DNA from: Erythrobacter ani
Lineage (GTDB): Bacteria; Pseudomonadota; Alphaproteobacteria; Sphingomonadales; Sphingomonadaceae
Reading direction: 5' to 3'
Length of the DNA stretch: 64,000 nucleotides
Assembly: GCF_019204025.1 (NCBI RefSeq)
Contig: NZ_JAGSPB010000001.1
Span: 682,001 to 746,000 of the forward strand
Made by a program: the position numbers and the translations under genes. Of the stretch, positions 26,527-35,176 are shown one piece after another. The notes beneath the pieces were generated by a model. The model was given only the letters and a program-made list of their open reading frames with translations, was not told the origin of the DNA and did no database searches. The stretch's first letter is position 1. Each line of letters begins with the position of its first letter.

Positions 26527-27278
26527 TTCCCGAACCTCGGCTTGCGCTTTTCCAAAAAAGCGGTGGTCCCCTCAAGGAAGTCTGCCCCGGTGAAGGCTTC
26601 CGCGAACACGCGCAGAGTTTCCTCGTCATCTTCGGCCTGTCCGTCGAGCACGCGGCGCACAAAGCGTTTGGTCTCTCGGATCGAATGCGGGCTGGCGGCG
26701 ACCATCGCCTCGACCAGTTCGGCAGAGTCTTCGGCCAGTTGCTCCACCAGACCGATCCGCAAAGCCTCGTCTGCGCCGATCAGGCTGCCGGTGTAGAGAA
26801 TGCGCTTGGCCTGCCCCGGCCCGACGAGATCGGTGAGCAGCTTCACATCGTGCAGCGGATAGACGAGGCCGAGCTTGGCTGGCGTGATGCCGAACCGCGC
26901 CGCCGTTGTCGCCACGCGCAGGTCGCAGGCGAGCGCAATCCCGCAGCCGCCTCCGATGCAGTCGCCTTCGATAAAGGCGAGCGTCGGCAGGCGATGCCGC
27001 GCAAGCTCGAATTGCACGCGATTGATCGCAGCCTGATTTTTCGCACGCCAGGCATTGTCGTCCTTTTTGGCGAGCAGTTCCTTGATGTCGGCACCCGCGC
27101 AGAATGGCCCGCTTGCCGCAGCGCGGACCACCAGCAGGCGCAAATCGCTGCTGCGAGCGGCCTGATCGAGCAGGCCCGGCATCGCTTCCCACATATCCAT
27201 GTTGAAGGCATTGCGCTTGTCCGCCCGGTCGATCAGCAGATGAGCGACCCGGCCATCTGTTTCGAGGCGTAAGCTCAT
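26523..27278 (-). CDS. enoyl-CoA hydratase/isomerase family protein
   Basis: This 251-residue crotonase has the oxyanion-hole segments ASGPFCAGADIKEL and EGDCIGGGCGIALACDLRVAT. The second would normally supply the Glu bases, and Glu is present in IEGDCIGGG. ATG 27278 overlaps the deacetylase stop (ATGA). It would hydrate an enoyl-CoA made by the operon's CoA ligase and oxidoreductases. The exact crotonase type cannot be told. Confidence 0.9.
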   Translation of the reverse strand: MSLRLETDGRVAHLLIDRADKRNAFNMDMWEAMPGLLDQAARSSDLRLLVVRAAASGPFCAGADIKELLAKKDDNAWRAKNQAAINRVQFELARHRLPTLAFIEGDCIGGGCGIALACDLRVATTAARFGITPAKLGLVYPLHDVKLLTDLVGPGQAKRILYTGSLIGADEALRIGLVEQLAEDSAELVEAMVAASPHSIRETKRFVRRVLDGQAEDDEETLRVFAEAFTGADFLEGTTAFLEKRKPRFGK

Positions 27279-28147
27279 GCGGGTGATTTCTCCATGAAGT
27301 GATCGGCGATAGCCTTGCGTGTCGTCACCCAAACACCCTCATGCGCACGCACATGCTTGAAGAACTCCTCCAGCGCCCAGATGCGGCCGGGTCGCCCGAT
27401 GATTCGCAGATGCAGGCCCAGGCTCATCATCTTCGGGTTGCCCTCCTCGCCCTCGCGATAGACCTGATCGAAGTTCGCCTTGGCATAGTCCAGCCATTGG
27501 TGCGGGGTGAGTGCCGGATCAGTCCACATTTTCATATCGTTGTTGTCGAGCTGATACGGCACGATGCACATGGGCTTGCCCGGAATAGTGTCGCGATCCC
27601 AAAACGGCACGTCGCCGCTGTAATCGTCCATGTGATAGGTGAAGCCTTCTTCGGAAAGCAGCCGCCGCGTATTGTCGGTCAGCAGATATCGCGACAGCCA
27701 GCCATAGGGGCGCACGCCGCAGGTATTTTCGATGCTGATCACGGCTTTGCGAATGAAGTCGCGTTCCTGATCCTCATCCATTTTGAACTGATGCACCCAG
27801 CGCCAGCCGTGGCTGACTGGCTCATGCCCGAGCTCGACAATGGCTTCGGCAATCTCCGGATGGTTCTCAAGCGACAGTGCCGCGATGGTCCAGCTGGCCA
27901 TGATATCGTAGCGCTTGAGCAGCTTGGCGATCCGCGGCGCGCCCGCCTTGATGCCGTAGAGATAATTGCTCTCGTTCGAGTAATTGCGCATCTTCGACTT
28001 CACGAACACGCCCAACTCATCGACCGGCTCCATCCCGCGATCCCCGCGCGCGATTGTCATCTCGCTGCCTTCCTCGATATTGACGACGACGCTCAGCGCC
28101 ATCTTGGCATTGTCGGGCCAGTCCATGCGTTCTTCGGTGAGCGCCAT
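27275..28147 (-). CDS. polysaccharide deacetylase-family, PuuE/allantoinase-like hydrolase
   Basis: This 290-residue NodB-fold protein resembles PuuE, the cofactor-free allantoinase, rather than chitin deacetylases: NIEEGSEMTI in place of the TFDDG metal motif, then VSHGWRW and LGLHLRIIGRPGRI. PuuE-type enzymes open hydantoin-like or imide rings, so a cyclic amide is plausible. It overlaps its neighbours on both sides (TGATG with the SDR, ATGA with the hydratase). Two more members lie at 60139 and 61062. Confidence 0.85.
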   Translation of the reverse strand: MALTEERMDWPDNAKMALSVVVNIEEGSEMTIARGDRGMEPVDELGVFVKSKMRNYSNESNYLYGIKAGAPRIAKLLKRYDIMASWTIAALSLENHPEIAEAIVELGHEPVSHGWRWVHQFKMDEDQERDFIRKAVISIENTCGVRPYGWLSRYLLTDNTRRLLSEEGFTYHMDDYSGDVPFWDRDTIPGKPMCIVPYQLDNNDMKMWTDPALTPHQWLDYAKANFDQVYREGEEGNPKMMSLGLHLRIIGRPGRIWALEEFFKHVRAHEGVWVTTRKAIADHFMEKSPA

Positions 28148-28959
28148 CAGTGCATCTCCTCGCCACCAGATACATTCAGAGCTTCACCCGTGACGTAGAA
28201 TGCCTCTTCACTCGCCAGCCATACGCAGGCTGCAGCGGTATCGGAGGGCAAACCGGGCCGCCCCATCGGGTTCTTGGCGCTCATATTCGCGAGATAGTCC
28301 TCGACCGTATCAAAGCCGAGCAGCTTGGAGAAATACGCGTTCTGCCGCGCGCCAAGTCCGGTCGTCACGTGGTTGGGACACACCGCGTTGACCGTGATGC
28401 CATGCGCGCCGAGCTCGACCGCGCTCGCCCGCGTCAGGCCGACCATGCCGTGTTTCGAAGACACGTAGGCGGGGAGATGCGGGAAGCCGGTCTTGGCGGC
28501 TTGGCTGGCAATGTTGATGATCCGTCCGCCGTTGCCCTGTTCGACCATCGCGCGCGCCGCCGCCTGCGTGCAATAGAACGCACCCGACAGATTGACCGCG
28601 AGCACCTGATCCCACTCATCCACCGTGTCGACATCGAGCAGCGGCTTCATCTTGAACCCTATGCCTGCATTGTTGACGAAAATATCGACACTGCCGAAGG
28701 TCTTGATCGTCTCGTCGATCAGAGCGCGACACTGCTCCGCCTTGGAAACGTCGCAGGCGATGGTGGTGACTTTCACCCCCGATGCAGACGACCGCCCGCG
28801 CAGTTCTTTGGCAACCGCATCCGCCTCGTCATCGATGGTCAGGTCCGAGACGACGCAGTTCGCGCCCTCGTCTGCGAAGGCTTGCAGGATGCCCTGGCCC
28901 AACCCCTTTTGCTTGCCGGAACCGGTGACGACGATCGTTTTTCCCGCAAATTTCGACAC
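28147..28959 (-). CDS. short-chain dehydrogenase/reductase
   Basis: This 270-residue classical SDR has an N-terminal TGSGKQKGLGQGI cofactor motif with a longer spacing than the usual TGxxxGIG, plus VNNAG at ~96-99. The catalytic residues are Ser152, Tyr165 and Lys169 (YVSSK). It oxidises a hydroxyl or reduces a ketone with NAD(P). The start is GTG, 1 nt after the upstream stop. It sits mid-operon between the HapK-like and PuuE-like genes. Confidence 0.9.
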   Translation of the reverse strand: MSKFAGKTIVVTGSGKQKGLGQGILQAFADEGANCVVSDLTIDDEADAVAKELRGRSSASGVKVTTIACDVSKAEQCRALIDETIKTFGSVDIFVNNAGIGFKMKPLLDVDTVDEWDQVLAVNLSGAFYCTQAAARAMVEQGNGGRIINIASQAAKTGFPHLPAYVSSKHGMVGLTRASAVELGAHGITVNAVCPNHVTTGLGARQNAYFSKLLGFDTVEDYLANMSAKNPMGRPGLPSDTAAACVWLASEEAFYVTGEALNVSGGEEMH

Positions 28960-28960
28960 G

Positions 28961-29269
28961 TCAAAGATCCTCGGTCAGAATGAATTGCGGCCCGTCGGCA
29001 TAATCCTGAAACGGGGCGGCCTTCGCCTGAAATTCCGGGTCCGAAACATCAGCGACGAAATCGTCGAGATTGGTGATGTCGAGCACTTCGAAATAGCGAT
29101 AGGGCGGCGGGGTGTCGGGATCGCCGAACAGGCCGGTCGCCTTGTGGATCGTGAAGCTGTTGACCGACGGCAGAGCGCTGGCGGTGGGCACGTCTTTGGT
29201 CTTCGCCCACTCCTCGTATTCGGCGATATCCGTGCCGGGCTTCAGATTGAACGGAACAATAATGCGCAT
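28961..29269 (-). CDS. REDY-like HapK-type small protein
   Basis: This 102-residue protein (RIIVPFNLKPGTDIAEYEEWA, then SVNSFTIHKATGLFG and YRYFEVLDITN) matches my recollection of the REDY-like HapK family. That family takes its name from a prodigiosin cluster but is common in sphingomonads. The fold is likely a ferredoxin-like dimer, and its biochemical role is unknown. It sits 3 bp after the amidase stop, so it is co-translated. Confidence 0.75.
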   Translation of the reverse strand: MRIIVPFNLKPGTDIAEYEEWAKTKDVPTASALPSVNSFTIHKATGLFGDPDTPPPYRYFEVLDITNLDDFVADVSDPEFQAKAAPFQDYADGPQFILTEDL

Positions 29270-29272
29270 GGT

Positions 29273-30457
29273 TCAGGCTCCTTCGTTGGGTGCGCGATAG
29301 GCGCGCAATGTGTCGTCGAGTTGGCGGGCGAGCGCGAACAGGCCCGCCTCCGCTCCCTCCGGGCCGACCAGCTGAATGCCGATCGGCAGGCCGTCATCGG
29401 TCCAGCCCGCCGGGATGCTGATAGCAGGCAGTCCGGCGATATTGGCGAGGCAGGTGAAGTCCGCCTGCGCAGCTGGTTCGGGCGCTTCGTGCAGGAAAGG
29501 GGGATTGGGAACAGTGGGCAGGATCAGGAAACCGTGTGTGTCGACAAGCGCACGCACTTCGTCGCGGGTAGCGGCGAGAATATCCTTGTCCTCGGTCCAA
29601 TCGGTGATCGAGCGTTTGGGTCCATAGGTCAGCAGCCTGGCAAGGTGATCCGACATCGCGACGCCCCGCAGATGCCCGGCCATTTCGCGTGAGACCTGAA
29701 TGAACCCGGCGAACCGGATGCGGCCCGGTTTGTGCGATAGCGTTATTTTGGTTGGCGGCTCTGGCAGGGCTGCACGGGCGGCCTTGAACACGCCCGCGAC
29801 CTGAGCCTCCACCTCGACCTCGTGCCCGGCCAGCGTAGCCCCGGCACCCGGCATCGGATCGTCGCCAAAGCCCGAGATGATCCTTGCAACCCGCTCCAGC
29901 GTATCGAGATCGCGCGCCAGAGGTCCAATCGCATCGAGCGTGAGATCGGCAGGTTCCAGCCCTTCATGACTGATGCTCGCGGTCGCTGGCTTGAAGCCGT
30001 AGACGCCACAATGCGCCGCTGGAATGCGCACCGATCCCATCGTGTCGGTGCCCAGCGTGACATCGCACAGGCCTGCAGCAACCGCGGCACCGCTGCCGCC
30101 GGATGAGCCGCCGGGAGAATAGTCGCCCTTTCCTTCTGGCCGATGCGGGTTTTGGACCGCACCGAAATGCGGGTTGTCGGTCTTCGCGCCGAGCGCGCCC
30201 TCTTCCATGTTCAGCACGCCAAGGATCGCCGCGCCCGCCTTCCGCAGATGAGCGACGACCTCCGCATCGCGCTCGGCAATACGTGTTTCGAAGGCTGCAA
30301 GCCCAGCATGCCACGGCAGGCCGCGGACCGCGATGTTAGCCTTTACCCCGACCGTCAGCCCCGCCAACGCACCTTCTCCGAATACAGCCGAGCGGTCGAA
30401 ATCGGTAAAGGCGTTGAGCGGCTCGTTGCGCTTCTCAAGATCACTAAAGTCGATCAT
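29273..30457 (-). CDS. amidase (amidase signature family)
   Basis: This 394-residue amidase-signature hydrolase has the Ser-cisSer-Lys triad: Lys39 (VGVKANIAV), Ser118/119 (PGGSSGGS) and Ser142 (TDTMGSVRIPAAHCG). The usual TGGS is TMGS here. It hydrolyses a linear amide to acid and ammonia or amine. ATG 30457 lies 7 nt after the CoA-ligase stop; GTG 30472 is possible but has a crowded ribosome site. An amidase beside a CoA ligase suggests that the freed acid is then activated. Confidence 0.9.
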   Translation of the reverse strand: MIDFSDLEKRNEPLNAFTDFDRSAVFGEGALAGLTVGVKANIAVRGLPWHAGLAAFETRIAERDAEVVAHLRKAGAAILGVLNMEEGALGAKTDNPHFGAVQNPHRPEGKGDYSPGGSSGGSGAAVAAGLCDVTLGTDTMGSVRIPAAHCGVYGFKPATASISHEGLEPADLTLDAIGPLARDLDTLERVARIISGFGDDPMPGAGATLAGHEVEVEAQVAGVFKAARAALPEPPTKITLSHKPGRIRFAGFIQVSREMAGHLRGVAMSDHLARLLTYGPKRSITDWTEDKDILAATRDEVRALVDTHGFLILPTVPNPPFLHEAPEPAAQADFTCLANIAGLPAISIPAGWTDDGLPIGIQLVGPEGAEAGLFALARQLDDTLRAYRAPNEGA

Positions 30458-30464
30458 CCCGCGA

Positions 30465-31832
30465 TCATACACTCCGCTCGTCGATCAGGCGGAGCGGTTT
30501 TTGCCGCGTGTCGATCTCGGTCGCCTTGGCCGTCTCGCCCGGTCCTACCAGCGCGATCTCGACCTCGACGCCTAACCCCTGTTTGAGTGTTTCGGCGAGC
30601 GCCGCCTCGTCGGTCGCAGCGCGGCTTTCCAGCGTTACCGTCATATGATCTTTCTGGTTCGTATCGCGGCGCAGATGGCAGACATATTCGCCGGTCAAAT
30701 CAGTGCGGTTCTCGATGATTGCGCCTATCGCATGCGGGAATACGTTGATCCCGCGCAGCTTGACCATGTTGTCGCTACGGCCCTTGAACCCGGCAATCCG
30801 CTTGAACGCGATCTCGCCGCGCCCGTCGAGTTCATGCGTGATGTCGTGCGTGTTGAAACGTATGCACGGCGCGATGTCGTCCTTGTAAAGGCAGGTGACG
30901 ACCATGTCCCCGGTCTCGCCCCGCGCAACCGGCGCGCCGCTATCGACATCGAGCAGTTCGAGATATTGCGCGTCTTCCCAGACATACATGCCATCGCGCT
31001 CCGGCCCTTCGCCCGCGATCGAGCCGGTGTCGCCGACGCCGTACCAGTCATAGGCCTTCGCGCCATGCCATGCGGCCTCGGTGCTGGCGCGATCTTCGGT
31101 GCCGAGATGCCCGATGATCATGCGGATGTTGATCTTGTCGAACAGCTCTTCGGCTTCGGCAGTGGCGGCGAGTTTGCGGACGTAATCGACGAAGCCGACG
31201 ATAGCCGTGACGCCGAAATCGGCCATCAGCCGGACCTGATTGATGCTGCGGGTTTCGATCCCCGTGCCCGCGCTCAGGAACACGCTGTTAGTAAAATGGG
31301 TCACCGCCTCGCGGATATAGTGACCGCCATTGATCATGCCGTGACCATAGACCGAATGCACCACATCATCGGGCGAGAGGCCCATCCAGCGATACATACG
31401 CCCTACCAGCAGATTGCCAACCTCGCGCCCCTTGGGACCGAACATCAGGGTCTGCGGTTTGCCCGTAGTGCCCGAGGTGGTGTGAAAGATTGTGGGCGAA
31501 CGGGTCGCCGGATGACCCATACCGTGAAAATCGCCATAGGGCGGGTGCTCGGCGATCGAGGTCATGAGGTCGGACTTGTCGTAAACCGGCAGCTTGCTGA
31601 TATCCTCAAGCCCCCCAATATCGCCTGGCTCGATCCCCTGCGCGCCCCATAGACTCTGGTAGAACGGCACCTGCCAGCCGCGCTGCATCAAGCGTTTGAA
31701 CTGCGCATTCTGAATTGCGAACAGCTCGTCCCGGCTCATGCGTGTATAGCGCGCTGTAAAGGCATCCCCGATGGGATAATCCTTGAGCAACTGCTGATGA
31801 TCGAGCGCTTCGAAATAGGTCGGATAGGTCAT
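30465..31832 (-). CDS. phenylacetate-CoA ligase-like acyl-CoA synthetase (PaaK family)
   Basis: This 455-residue ANL enzyme has the adenylation loop HTTSGTTGKP at ~117-126, GVGDTGSIAGEG and the C-terminal FKGRSDNMVKLRGINVFP. It is PaaK-sized, without a long N-terminal extension. It activates a carboxylic acid, probably aromatic or arylalkanoic, to its CoA thioester with ATP. It overlaps the upstream MmgE/PrpD gene by ATGA. The acid might come from the amidase encoded next. Confidence 0.9.
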   Translation of the reverse strand: MTYPTYFEALDHQQLLKDYPIGDAFTARYTRMSRDELFAIQNAQFKRLMQRGWQVPFYQSLWGAQGIEPGDIGGLEDISKLPVYDKSDLMTSIAEHPPYGDFHGMGHPATRSPTIFHTTSGTTGKPQTLMFGPKGREVGNLLVGRMYRWMGLSPDDVVHSVYGHGMINGGHYIREAVTHFTNSVFLSAGTGIETRSINQVRLMADFGVTAIVGFVDYVRKLAATAEAEELFDKINIRMIIGHLGTEDRASTEAAWHGAKAYDWYGVGDTGSIAGEGPERDGMYVWEDAQYLELLDVDSGAPVARGETGDMVVTCLYKDDIAPCIRFNTHDITHELDGRGEIAFKRIAGFKGRSDNMVKLRGINVFPHAIGAIIENRTDLTGEYVCHLRRDTNQKDHMTVTLESRAATDEAALAETLKQGLGVEVEIALVGPGETAKATEIDTRQKPLRLIDERSV

Positions 31833-33130
31833 TTCGGTTCCGTGGCGTAGGCGAGAGGATCGTCGAATAGGCGAGAGTCCGCGTCAGGCTCGGCGAGCCT
31901 GCGACACAGATCGTATTTCGCGGCGGATTGATCGGCGTCCATCGGATTGGCGATGCTGCCGAGATTGGCGGTGATGGCGTGTTCGAACGCCTGGCCATTG
32001 CACGTTGTGACGACCAGTCGCTGCGGTGCCATGGCGTTGCCATCGGGATTGTCGTCCAGCTCGACCGATACGTGCTGTGCTAATTCGACAAGGGCCGGAT
32101 CGTGCAGCGTATCGCCATCGAACGTAGCCGGGTCGATCACCCCGTCACGCAGCATCAGCGGCGCAAGGATCGGCAGGCACAGCCGGGCGTAGGCGGCGCT
32201 CATATCGGGTTTATAGGGTCGCCCGACCAGCCGTTGAATCAGCGGCGGGGCGAACAGCTCGACCTTGTCGACATCCGCCAGCCGCAAACCGTTGCGGTGA
32301 AGCACGTTCAACTCGCCGAGCGCTCCGTGGCTCGCCCGGCCCGAGGGAAACGGCTTGATCGCGACTTCCGAAATCCGCCACACATTGCCGAGGTCGGCGG
32401 TGTAGCGGGCGAGGTCGAGCGGCTCGATCAGGTTGTGATAGCCGAACTGGCCATCAAGCACGTCGTGCGGGCCATCCAAGCCGCCCTCCACCAGCGCTAC
32501 CGCAGTGATCGCGGCGCGCGCTGCGTTGGCGATTTGCAGCGGCAGCGCGATGGATGCCTCGACATGCGCCTGCATCGTTCCGCTGACGAAGGAATAGGCC
32601 AGCCCCATCACATCGGCGAATTTTTCCGGCGGAAGTTCCGCGAGCCGTGCAGCAGCCAGCGCAGCGCCGATCACGCCTGCGGTTGCCGGGCGGAAGAACT
32701 GCATCGGCCCCGTCGCCGCGATGCCCAGCCCGCTGGCGACATCGACACCGACAGCGAGCGCAGTCAGAAAGACATCGGGGTCGCATCCACCCCTTTGGTC
32801 GGCCTGCGCCAACAAAGCCGCCGTCACCACGGACAATGCATGGACCACCGCGCCTTCATGCACCGCATCCCACTCGAGGCAGTGGATCGCGAACCCGTTG
32901 AAAAACGCCGCAGACGCCGCCGGGGCATGGCCGCCACTGAGCAGGCGAGCTTGGGGATCGGTGCCAAACCCGCGCACTGCCTGCATCAGCTTGGCTGCCT
33001 CGGTAGACTTCGCCCCAGCCGCACCGCCTCCCAGCGTATCGCCAAGCAGCCGGAGGGCATCGCCGCGCACTTGTGCGGGCAAAGTATGCCGCGCGCTGGC
33101 GAAGGCGAGGATATCGACGGTCGCGCTCAT
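31829..33130 (-). CDS. MmgE/PrpD family protein, copy A
   Basis: This 433-residue protein has the MmgE/PrpD helical fold (GDTLGGGAAGAKSTEAAKLM, CLEWDAVHEGAVVHALSVV, IKPFPSGRASHGAL). Known members are 2-methylcitrate dehydratase and cis-aconitate decarboxylase, so dehydration or decarboxylation of a branched tricarboxylate or dicarboxylate is likely. ATG 33130 overlaps the stop of copy B (ATGA). The two copies are tandem but clearly divergent. Confidence 0.88.
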   Translation of the reverse strand: MSATVDILAFASARHTLPAQVRGDALRLLGDTLGGGAAGAKSTEAAKLMQAVRGFGTDPQARLLSGGHAPAASAAFFNGFAIHCLEWDAVHEGAVVHALSVVTAALLAQADQRGGCDPDVFLTALAVGVDVASGLGIAATGPMQFFRPATAGVIGAALAAARLAELPPEKFADVMGLAYSFVSGTMQAHVEASIALPLQIANAARAAITAVALVEGGLDGPHDVLDGQFGYHNLIEPLDLARYTADLGNVWRISEVAIKPFPSGRASHGALGELNVLHRNGLRLADVDKVELFAPPLIQRLVGRPYKPDMSAAYARLCLPILAPLMLRDGVIDPATFDGDTLHDPALVELAQHVSVELDDNPDGNAMAPQRLVVTTCNGQAFEHAITANLGSIANPMDADQSAAKYDLCRRLAEPDADSRLFDDPLAYATEPK

Positions 33131-34356
33131 CTGGTCCACTCCTTGATCAGAGCATCCAGCGCCTGTGGATCATCGCCTTCGAGCGCGAGCGATACCGCGC
33201 GATCCGCGTCATTGCCGGAAACGCCGCCCCAGCGAGCGAGACTGTGCAGCTTGGCGATGATCGCATCCTCGCCAACCGGACGCTCGGGATCGCCAAGCGT
33301 ATCGATCAGTTCCAGCCCGTTCACCCGCGCCCCGAAATGCGCGGGATAACGCGCGGTAATAGCCGGGTCTTCGACGACCGAGACCTGCGCCCGCAGATCG
33401 GCGAGCTCGGTAATCGCTTCGGGCGAAAAGTCCTCAGGCTCCGCATCGCGACCATCGGCGATCACGGCGACGGCGTGTTGCAGCGAGAATTTCGCTTCAA
33501 GCTCGGTCTGCGGGTCAGGGCGGTCGCAAAATGTCAGCGCATCCTTGAATGTCTCGACAAGGAAGGGCGCTTCGAGCTTGCCTGCCTTTCGCAACTCCCG
33601 CGCCGCGTCGATGGCCGGATGCGCGTGGCGGCAGGCGGCGAAGGGCTTTAAGCTGACCGCTTCGATCAACCAGCCAGAACCCGCCGATGCGAGATCACCG
33701 GGCTCTTTCGTCATCGCGGCAAACAGCCCCTGCGGCCCTTCGAGCAGAGCCTGCGGCCCGGTCGCCCCGTGTTTGGCGTGCAGCGCCGCGTCGCGTCCGG
33801 TGCGGACCGCGTGGACGATGTGCCATTGCTTGGTCAGGACGCCGCTGTCGTGCCGCATATGCCACAGCCCACCCGCGACCGATCCGGCATTTCCAAGAGC
33901 GCTGGCATATTGCCCAGCATCGAGCGCAATCAGCGATCCGAAAGCCGCCGCCGAACCGAACACGCCCATCGTCGCGGTCGGGTGCCAATGGGCGTAGTGA
34001 TGTGCATCGAACGCGGCCCCGATGGCGATCATCGCCTCATAGCCGCGAACCGCTGCATCCAGCCGCGCAGTCATGTCAGTATCCGGCAGGCTGAGCGCCA
34101 CAGGCCAGATCACCGGGCCGGGATGCAGCAGTGCCGTGCGGTGCACGTCGTCCATCTCCAGCACATTGCCGAGATAGGTCGCGCGCTCCCACCCGCTGCC
34201 CGAAATCGCTTTCGCCACGCGCGCCGCCTCGCTCCCCCGCGCCCCGGCGACGCAGGCAAGCCAATCGAGCAAGTGGAGACGCGCGCGCTTGCGCTCGCTT
34301 TTCGCAGGCGGGCGCGCTAGGCTCGCCGCAAGTCTGGCAAGGTGCGGCTCGCTCAT
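33127..34356 (-). CDS. MmgE/PrpD family protein, copy B
   Basis: This 409-residue second MmgE/PrpD protein (HLLDWLACVAGARGSEAARVA, GNVLEMDDVHRTALLHPGPVIWP, LKPFAACRHAHPAIDAA) is the first gene of the ten-gene operon and faces the GntR/UTRA regulator across 56 bp. Two adjacent, unequal MmgE/PrpD genes may form a hetero-oligomer or act on successive intermediates. The 56-bp promoter holds no copy of either palindrome found elsewhere in the window. Confidence 0.88.
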   Translation of the reverse strand: MSEPHLARLAASLARPPAKSERKRARLHLLDWLACVAGARGSEAARVAKAISGSGWERATYLGNVLEMDDVHRTALLHPGPVIWPVALSLPDTDMTARLDAAVRGYEAMIAIGAAFDAHHYAHWHPTATMGVFGSAAAFGSLIALDAGQYASALGNAGSVAGGLWHMRHDSGVLTKQWHIVHAVRTGRDAALHAKHGATGPQALLEGPQGLFAAMTKEPGDLASAGSGWLIEAVSLKPFAACRHAHPAIDAARELRKAGKLEAPFLVETFKDALTFCDRPDPQTELEAKFSLQHAVAVIADGRDAEPEDFSPEAITELADLRAQVSVVEDPAITARYPAHFGARVNGLELIDTLGDPERPVGEDAIIAKLHSLARWGGVSGNDADRAVSLALEGDDPQALDALIKEWTR

Positions 34357-34412
34357 GCGCTCAGCGCCGATTTGCCAATGGGTCGATGGCCGACAGGTCG
34401 ATGGAGTAAGCT

Positions 34413-35162
34413 TTGGCGACGAAGGCCGAGAAGCAACCGACGGGACGTATCCCGCGCTATCTGCAACTGGCGGGCCAGCTGCGCGAAGCGATCCTTGCGG
34501 GCGAATATGCCAATGGTCGGCAATTCCCGACCGAGACCGTTCTTTGCCGGGATCACGATGTCAGCCGCTATACCGTGCGCGAAGCGCTGCGGCGACTCGA
34601 GGCCGAGGGTCTGATCCAGCGCAAACGCGGATCGGGCACGACCGTGCAACCCGCCGCCGCGCGCGGCGGCGCGCTGCACCAGCCGCTCTCCAATGTCGGT
34701 GAATTGCTGCAATATTCGCGCGACAGCAAGGTGACCTATGCGCATCTTGGCGAATGCAAACTGCCGTCCGGCATTGCCGAGCAGATCGCGGAAAGCACGA
34801 AGGGCAAGTGGAGCTGCTTTTCCGGTGTCCGCCGCCATGCGGGCGACACGCTGCCGATCGCCGCGACCCACGCCTACTTCCACGAAATGCTGGGAGACGC
34901 CGTGGCCGAGCTGGACCTTGGCGCGGGGACGTTGTTCAGCCAGATCGAGCAACTCACCGGCGTCCAGATCGGCAAGGTCACGCAGGATATTCAGGCGATT
35001 GCAGCGAACGGCGACACGGCCAGTGCCCTTGAGATCGACGAGGGCAGCCCGGTCTTGCGCATCCTGCGCTGCTATTTCGACCCCAAGGGCCGCATTTTCG
35101 AGATTTCGGTAAGCCACCACCCCGGCGATCGCTTCGCCTACGCCATGCATATCGACGTTTAG
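34413..35162 (+). CDS. GntR-family transcriptional regulator, UTRA (HutC-type)
   Basis: This 249-residue regulator has an N-terminal winged helix (FPTETVLCRDHDVSRYTVREALRRLEAEGLIQRKRGSGT, ~38-77) and a C-terminal UTRA effector domain (~95-245). The start is TTG, with GGAG 6 nt upstream. HutC-type proteins bind GT-n4-AC palindromes, and the window's TTGTCCGGACAA sites fit. This makes it my best candidate regulator for those sites, although its own promoter carries none. It diverges from the ten-gene MmgE/PrpD operon. Confidence 0.92.
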   Translation: MATKAEKQPTGRIPRYLQLAGQLREAILAGEYANGRQFPTETVLCRDHDVSRYTVREALRRLEAEGLIQRKRGSGTTVQPAAARGGALHQPLSNVGELLQYSRDSKVTYAHLGECKLPSGIAEQIAESTKGKWSCFSGVRRHAGDTLPIAATHAYFHEMLGDAVAELDLGAGTLFSQIEQLTGVQIGKVTQDIQAIAANGDTASALEIDEGSPVLRILRCYFDPKGRIFEISVSHHPGDRFAYAMHIDV

Positions 35163-35176
35163 GGGAGCGGCGCCTC

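Noticed and set aside
27275-28147. Chitin or peptidoglycan deacetylase
   Set aside because: The metal-binding TFDDG motif is absent, and the PuuE-like motifs and operon partners point to small-molecule hydrolysis.
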